Origin: Actinomyces gaoshouyii
GTDB lineage: Bacteria; Actinomycetota; Actinomycetes; Actinomycetales; Actinomycetaceae
DNA: 64,000 nucleotides
Assembly (NCBI RefSeq): GCF_002072175.1
Contig: NZ_MVIV01000005.1
Location: 95,332-159,331, forward strand
Direction of reading: 5' to 3'
Shown here one piece after another: positions 57,561-64,000 of this stretch. Position 1 is the first letter of the stretch. The number at the start of each line of letters is the position of its first letter. The notes below the pieces were generated by a model. That model worked only from the letters and a program-made list of their open reading frames with translations, had not been told where the DNA came from and did not search any database. A program made the position numbers and the translations under genes.

Positions 57561-57667
57561 CGACTTCCTTCGCCGGTGCGAGCCGGAGCAGGTTCGAGGG
57601 TCTGCGGTTCCCCGCACTCTCAGCGCCCGCCCCACCATCGGCGGCGGGATTCGGCGCTCCCCTGTCG
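57561..57667 (-). promoter_or_regulatory. TPP riboswitch (THI element)
   Basis: On the minus strand it reads CGACAGGGGAGC, a variable P3 stem, GGCGCTGAGAGTGCGG, then AGACCCTCGAACCTG. It continues with CTCCGG and ACCGGCGAAGGAAGTCG. Closing stem CGAC/GTCG, the CTGAGA motif and GAACCTG...CCGG are the conserved THI-box elements. It lies 58 nt before thiB. Confidence 0.95.
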
Positions 57668-57677
57668 TAGTGGCCCC

Positions 57678-57683
57678 AGCATA
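57678..57683 (-). promoter_or_regulatory. -10 element of thiBPQ
   Basis: TATGCT on the minus strand, 10 nt before the riboswitch. This places the transcription start at about 57671. Confidence 0.5.
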
Positions 57684-57753
57684 GCCGGGCGCGGGTCATG
57701 CGGTCCCACTGCGCGCCCCGGATCTCTTCCCCTTCCTCTTCTTGCGCCCTCGG

Positions 57754-57850
57754 CCCGCAGATACCGTCTCGGCCCGCTGTTGCGCCCTCATCCTTGCAGT
57801 TTGAGGGCGCAGCGCTGGGATGAGACGGTATCTCGAGGGTGAGGGCGCAA
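57754..57850. repeat. Large imperfect inverted repeat, family 2 copy 1
   Basis: Two 30-nt arms (57761-57790 and 57802-57831), each starting ATACCGTCTC on its own 5'-3' strand and meeting at GCGCCCTCA/TGAGGGCGC, with an 11-nt loop TCCTTGCAGTT. Related half-units (GAGGGCGCAA) flank it. It lies in the divergent region between thiB and the DUF4235 gene. Confidence 0.8.
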
Positions 57851-57903
57851 AGATGGGGCATGATCGTCCCATCGCATCGCCCGCCGACCGAAGGAGCCCC
57901 GCC

Positions 57904-58185
57904 ATGCCCGGCAAGACCACCGTTGACTTCGCCTGGAAGGCGACTGCTGCCGTCGCCACCCTGGCCGCCGGCTTCGTCGCCGACAGGGCGCTGGGCACCG
58001 TCTGGAAGACCGTCACCGGCAAGCCGGCCCCCAACGACGAGTCCCAGCTCCTGGACTACCGGCTCATGGAGGTCGTCGCCTTCGCCGCCCTCTCCGGAGC
58101 CGCGCTGGCCGTGACCCGCGAGCTCGCCCTCCGCAAGGCGGCCGCCTGGTACGGCGGTCGTGGCCACAACCCCCTCACCTCCTGA
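57904..58185 (+). CDS. DUF4235 domain-containing small membrane protein
   Basis: A 93-residue protein of the DUF4235 family. A hydrophobic helix at residues ~8-30 (FAWKATAAVATLAAGFVADRAL) is followed by VWKTVTGKPAP. A second helix at ~57-75 (VVAFAALSGAALAVTREL) precedes a tail ending NPLTS. The function is unknown and it is common in actinobacteria. ATG 57904 with GAAGGAG 8 nt upstream is preferred over an in-frame ATG at 57820, which lies inside the family 2 repeat. Confidence 0.85.
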   Translation: MPGKTTVDFAWKATAAVATLAAGFVADRALGTVWKTVTGKPAPNDESQLLDYRLMEVVAFAALSGAALAVTRELALRKAAAWYGGRGHNPLTS

Positions 58186-58394
58186 GAGAACTCCCCATTC
58201 CCGAACGTCGCGGGCCGTGGAACCGTTGGCCCCGAGCCTGATGGTCTCTGATCATCGACCCGGACCGGACCGACCGCCTCCTGCGCAACGCGACCCTCAG
58301 CCCCGACCGCCCCGGGCCCCGCACCCTCCCATACGCGCTCACCAGCCGGCCCTGATGACGGGCGGGGCGCCGCCGCACACGTAGGCTGGGGCCC

Positions 58395-60845
<2,451 letters not shown>

Positions 60846-60913
60846 GCGGGAGTGGACCGCGGACGGGCCGCGCCCCCAACTGGAACACGGCCCGCAATGC
60901 ATACCGCCTCACC

Positions 60914-61046
60914 CCGCAGATACGGTCTCAGCCCGCACATACCGTCTCGCCCCGGTGTTGCGCCCTCATTCTCGCAGTTTGAGGGCGCAACACCGGGGCG
61001 AGACGGTTTCTTCGAGGTGAAACGGTATCTCGGGGGCGAAGGCGCA
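60914..61046. repeat. Large inverted repeat, family 2 copy 2
   Basis: A perfect 28-bp inverted repeat (60941-60968 and 60980-61007) with an 11-nt loop TTCTCGCAGTT, highly similar to the loop of copy 1. Additional partial units CGGTCTCA (60923-60930) and ACGGTATCTCG (61022-61032) flank it. It begins 69 nt after the Fe-S protein stop. Confidence 0.85.
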
Positions 61047-61200
61047 GCGCGGGGAAGACCCGAGGAGCGGTGGCTGGCGGGCGGGAACTGATCCTTGGCG
61101 ACCGACAGCCAGCGGCTCGCAGCAGGTAACCAGTGACCAGCGGCAGGTAACTGAGAAGCCGGTAATCGGAAGATCAGCCCTTGGTGACCGGTGGGCGGCG
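61047..61200. repeat. Degenerate short repeats in a non-coding stretch
   Basis: Between the family 2 repeat and the ABC permease terminator the sequence contains imperfect short direct repeats (CAGGTAAC twice, 22 nt apart; CTTGGCGACCG and CTTGGTGACCG) and no supported gene. It looks like low-complexity filler of unknown origin. Confidence 0.4.
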
Positions 61201-61221
61201 GCCACCGCCTGCTCGAACAGG

Positions 61222-61258
61222 CGAAAGCGCCCCCGCCCGAGATGGGCAGAGGCGCTTT
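61222..61258 (-). terminator. Hairpin after the ABC-2 permease gene
   Basis: 9-bp outer arms GAAAGCGCC / GGCGCTTTC enclose an inner GCCC/GGGC stem. It is 50 nt beyond the permease stop on the minus strand and could also stop plus-strand transcripts. Confidence 0.6.
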
Positions 61259-61307
61259 CACCATGCGCGTGGTTTCGGCGGGGCGCTTGGCCCTCGCACA
61301 AATCCGC

Positions 61308-62048
61308 TTACTCCCAGCGCATGCACCACGTGGCGGCCCCGAAGAGAGAAGCGCCGCCAGCGGCGAGTATGGACCAGCCGAACAGGGCGTGGGCGGCATC
61401 GCCGACACTCGTCAGCGGCCAACGCAGCCCATCCAGCAGGTATGTGGTGGGAAGGAATGAGGAAAGGGCCTGGACCCCGGGGAGGGAGCCAGTCATCGCG
61501 GCAGCGGACGAGAGAATGACCATGGGAGCCACGATCGCCAGGACGACGGCGGTGGCCACCGCGGCTGACGGTGCCACGACCCCCACGAGGACGCCGACCG
61601 AGCAGAACAGGAACGTCCCCAGGACGGTCGGGACCAAAGCGAGGGGGATCCATGCCGTAGCGGTCATCCCGGCGCCCATGCCGAGTCCGATGGCGGCGAG
61701 GACGAGCGCCTGCACGAGCGCGACGACGATCGCCACGCTGAGCACGGCGGACAGGAGCGTGGGCACCCGCACCGGCGCGCAGCGCAGAAGCGCTCCCAGG
61801 CCCGAGTCCCGCCAATCGGCCACACCGCGAGCGCCGGCGAGCACCCCGGTGCAGGCCGCGGCGAAGGTCATGACGCCGGGACCGATGACGTCGAGCACCG
61901 GGCCCGAGGCCGCGACGGTCCGCCCGCCCGTGGCAAACGTGAGGCCGACGAGCAGCACGGGCAGCAGCACGAGGGAGAAGACGAGGGCAACGGGATCGCG
62001 CAGGTAGGTCCGGGCCAGTGAGCGGGTCAGCGCCTTGTAGGGGCTCAT
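61308..62048 (-). CDS. ABC-2 type transporter permease
   Basis: A 246-residue membrane protein with six hydrophobic segments and the ABC-2 permease outline. It starts ALTRSLARTYLRDPVALVFSLVL. A central GARGVADWRDSGLGALLRCAPVR resembles the coupling region, and LSSFLPTTYLLDGLRWPL is a typical fifth-helix motif. It would pair with the ATPase encoded just upstream, whose stop it overlaps by 4 nt. The unit is probably an exporter of a drug, peptide or lipid. It is divergent from a histidine kinase, a common arrangement for sensor-regulated detoxification pumps. Confidence 0.8.
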   Translation of the reverse strand: MSPYKALTRSLARTYLRDPVALVFSLVLLPVLLVGLTFATGGRTVAASGPVLDVIGPGVMTFAAACTGVLAGARGVADWRDSGLGALLRCAPVRVPTLLSAVLSVAIVVALVQALVLAAIGLGMGAGMTATAWIPLALVPTVLGTFLFCSVGVLVGVVAPSAAVATAVVLAIVAPMVILSSAAAMTGSLPGVQALSSFLPTTYLLDGLRWPLTSVGDAAHALFGWSILAAGGASLFGAATWCMRWE

Positions 62049-62863
62049 GCCAGCACCCCCCTGGAACCCAGGACACCGGGCATGGGATCGAGCGCGCCGA
62101 TGCGGCCCCGAGGCCGGTGCGAAGCGGTCCTACCGAGCTGCGGGGTCAGGCACCGATTCGAGTCGGCGACGAAGGAGGAGGCCGGCCCGACGGCGACCAC
62201 TCGGCCCTCATCGAGAACGGAGACGGCATCGCACAGGGTCCCCAGCTCGCCGAGGAGGCGGGCGGCGCAGACCACGGTAGTCCCCTCGTCACGCGCCTCA
62301 TCGAGCGCGTCCAGGAGATCGGCTCGCTCCGAGGTGTCCAGATCGGCCATGGGCTCGTCGAGGAAGAGGACCTCCGGGTGGTGCACCATCGCGGAGGCGA
62401 GGACCAGCATTCGACGGGCGCCCACCGGGATCAACTCCACGCGCCAGTCACGCAGCCTGCCCAGGCCCATCTGGTCGAGGAACTGGTGGGCGCGGGCCTG
62501 AGATGCCCCCATGAGGGAGGCCACCGTGCTCAGGTGCTCCCACACGGTGGCATGCGAGAAGAAGGCTGATACCGCGCCCTGCACGCCGACCCGCGCCAGG
62601 AGCGCGCAGTCGCGGCCGTCGGGGGCGCGGCCGAGAAGGGAGACCTCGCCGGCCTGAGCCCGCCGCGCGCCGTAGAGGACCTTCAGCAGCGCGGTCTTGC
62701 CCGCTCCGCTCGGACCGATCAGCCCGTGGAAAGACCCGGGCTCCACCACGAGGTCGACGTCGTGGAGGATCTCCCGCCCACGGAAGGACTGCTTGACGCC
62801 CCGAGCGCTCACCGCGGCGGCGTGGCCATCGCGCGTCGCGAAGGCGCCGAGGGCAGCGGTCAT
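62045..62863 (-). CDS. ABC transporter ATP-binding protein with atypical signature
   Basis: A 272-residue ATPase. Walker A GPSGAGKT is at 50-57, a Q-loop Gln is in GVQGAVSAFF, and Walker B is VLFLDEPMADLD. The signature position reads ELIPVGARRML instead of LSGGQ, and the H-loop His is absent (TVVCAARLLGEL). Both features are important for hydrolysis, so this may be a low-activity or partner-dependent ATPase. A C-terminal ~50-residue tail is Arg-rich. GGGAGGAT precedes ATG 62863. It is the first gene of the pair with the ABC-2 permease. Confidence 0.78.
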   Translation of the reverse strand: MTAALGAFATRDGHAAAVSARGVKQSFRGREILHDVDLVVEPGSFHGLIGPSGAGKTALLKVLYGARRAQAGEVSLLGRAPDGRDCALLARVGVQGAVSAFFSHATVWEHLSTVASLMGASQARAHQFLDQMGLGRLRDWRVELIPVGARRMLVLASAMVHHPEVLFLDEPMADLDTSERADLLDALDEARDEGTTVVCAARLLGELGTLCDAVSVLDEGRVVAVGPASSFVADSNRCLTPQLGRTASHRPRGRIGALDPMPGVLGSRGVLA

Positions 62864-63187
62864 GGGCTCAATCCTCCCGTGCCGGAGCGCGTCGTGGCAG
62901 TTGCCGTCAGGCGCTCAGCAGTCGGTCGCAGTATCAGGGTTCATTACATCCGCGACCGCGATGGATGCGATCCCGGACACCGGTCGGCAGGAGGCGGGTC
63001 GCCGGCTGCCGTCGGACTCAATTCAGCATCGCCTCTCAGCCGCCGGGGCGGAATCCTGCCTTCCGCGCGACGCCGCTCCTCCCAAAGGCGGATCGCTCGC
63101 CCTGAGGTCGACGGCGATGACCGCTTGCCGCCATGGACGCGGAGCCGTCGACCCCGTGGCGGATGCAACACCACCGTCGCCGACTGA

Positions 63188-63212
63188 CCCACCTTCCGTC
63201 CAGGAAGGTGGG
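63188..63212. promoter_or_regulatory. Candidate operator: 10-bp inverted repeat upstream of the kinase gene
   Basis: CCCACCTTCC, 5-nt spacer, GGAAGGTGGG. It ends 1 nt before the -10 hexamer of the histidine kinase gene, in the divergent 362-bp region shared with the ABC pair. Its place at about -38 to -14 suits binding of a regulator rather than termination. Nothing else is recognised in 62864-63187. Confidence 0.5.
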
Positions 63213-63225
63213 CTAGCCTCGCTAT

Positions 63226-64000
63226 ATGAGCCCGGTATCCGCACCCCTGGGGACGCTCCCCGCTCCCCGCACCCCGTGGCGGAAACGGCCTCACGCACCC
63301 CGTATCCAGTGGACGGTCCGCGGCGTTCTCACCGCTCTCCTCCTGCTCCTGGCCGGAGCCGACCTCAGCGCGAATGGCACTGACCTGTACACGACGGCCT
63401 CCCTGCTGTCCGTGCCCGCGCCAGTGCTGTGCCGCCGATTCCCCTGGACGGTCACCTGCGTCCTCATGGTGGTCACCGTCCCACTCGTGGCCAGGTCATT
63501 CCTGACCGCGGCGCTCCTGGCGAGCATCACCATCATCCCCCTGCTCATCGTCGACGGCAGGGTTCGCCAGGCGGCCTCACTCTTCCTCTGCTTCCCCACC
63601 GGCTGGCTGGCGGCGCTCATCCTCGGCTATCCCCTGACGGATGTGCCGCTGGTTGAGGTGTTCCTGCTCGCCTCGGGCGCCAATATCGGCTTCGTCCTGC
63701 GCTACTCCCACGAGATGGTGGCGCGGGAGAGGAGGCTCCGGGAGGCGGCTCTGAGCACGCAGCGGGCCGCGATCGCGAGGGACCTGCACGACACCCTCGC
63801 CCGCGCCAACACCCAGATGGTCATGCGGGTCCAGGCCGCGCGCCCCCTGGCGGAGGAGGAGCCGCGCGTCGCCGCACTCCTCGACGAGATCGCGGCGATG
63901 GGTCATCGGTCGGTAACCGACCTGCGCACCATGCTGCGCCTCCTGCGCCAAGACACCCCCACCCCCACAGCACCCACCCCCAGCCTCACCCAAGCCATCA
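63226..64000 (+). CDS. Sensor histidine kinase (HisKA_3 type), 3'-truncated by window
   Basis: The frame is open from ATG 63226 to the window end (258 codons). Residues ~28-160 contain about five transmembrane helices without a large external domain (an intramembrane-type sensor). A short coiled coil (RERRLREAALSTQRAAI) leads to the dimerisation/phosphorylation box ARDLHDTLARANTQM with His188, as in NarL-family kinases. The ATPase domain and partner response regulator would lie beyond 64 kb. TAGCCT (63214-63219) is 6 nt before the ATG, giving a leaderless start. Confidence 0.85.
   Translation, partial: MSPVSAPLGTLPAPRTPWRKRPHAPRIQWTVRGVLTALLLLLAGADLSANGTDLYTTASLLSVPAPVLCRRFPWTVTCVLMVVTVPLVARSFLTAALLASITIIPLLIVDGRVRQAASLFLCFPTGWLAALILGYPLTDVPLVEVFLLASGANIGFVLRYSHEMVARERRLREAALSTQRAAIARDLHDTLARANTQMVMRVQAARPLAEEEPRVAALLDEIAAMGHRSVTDLRTMLRLLRQDTPTPTAPTPSLTQAI

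Overview
The window is 64 kb of very GC-rich DNA with strong codon-position bias. Its gene set (class Ib NrdF, mycobacterial-type EtfD-like Fe-S protein, DUF4235, DUF4244 and TadE-like pilins, DUF4921, GPP34 paralogues) and its promoters (TANNNT hexamers 6-7 nt before the start codon, with no Shine-Dalgarno) indicate an actinobacterium, most likely an Actinomyces/Schaalia-type member of the Actinomycetaceae. The taxonomic call is inference. No rRNA, CRISPR array, insertion sequence or prophage was seen.

Layout. 0-8 kb: 3' part of an HrpB helicase, fructosamine-kinase-like protein, tRNA-Ser(CGA), a sugar O-acetyltransferase, tRNA adenosine deaminase TadA, a BCCT osmolyte transporter and upp. 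8-11 kb: a metNIQ methionine importer behind a SAM-type riboswitch. 11-15 kb: alpha/beta hydrolase, tyrosine phosphatase and DUF885 protein. 14.8-19.1 kb: a ribonucleoside salvage unit (ribokinase opposite nucleosidase, nucleoside permease, nucleosidase). 19-22.6 kb: an unknown protein, an LssY-C membrane protein and nrdF. 22.7-28 kb: lacZ with a LacI-type operator, its divergent LacI regulator and a small-molecule kinase. 27.9-28.5 kb: decayed genes (thiamine-binding MTH1187-type protein and a DUF2726-like nuclease fragment). 28.6-36.8 kb: DECH helicase, heterodimeric ABC exporter and Kef-type antiporter. 37-42.2 kb: a 1731-residue HEPN-helicase-nuclease protein resembling the Hhe anti-phage system. 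42.3-43.4 kb: three Flp/Tad pilin-like genes without an assembly machine. 43.7-45.9 kb: three tandem GPP34 paralogues, the third split by an in-frame TAG. 46-53 kb: DUF4921, Xi-class GST and a giant TPR protein. 53.4-57.7 kb: thiBPQ under a TPP riboswitch. 57.9-64 kb: DUF4235, an EtfD-like protein, a two-gene ABC exporter with an atypical ATPase, and a divergent histidine kinase cut by the window edge.

Themes. Salvage and import dominate: uracil, nucleosides, methionine, thiamine, lactose and betaine. Two ligand-sensing riboswitches and one repressor circuit are visible. Nineteen starts, including one pseudogene and one 18-codon ORF, fit leaderless transcription.

The most unusual structural signal is a 33-nt element made of two 11-nt direct repeats around an 11-nt spacer. 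It occurs eight times at six loci between 3.3 and 42.3 kb. Seven of the eight copies sit at a gene 3' end in one fixed orientation relative to the upstream gene, and two of them supply the stop codon. A second, unrelated large inverted repeat occurs near 57.8 and 61.0 kb.
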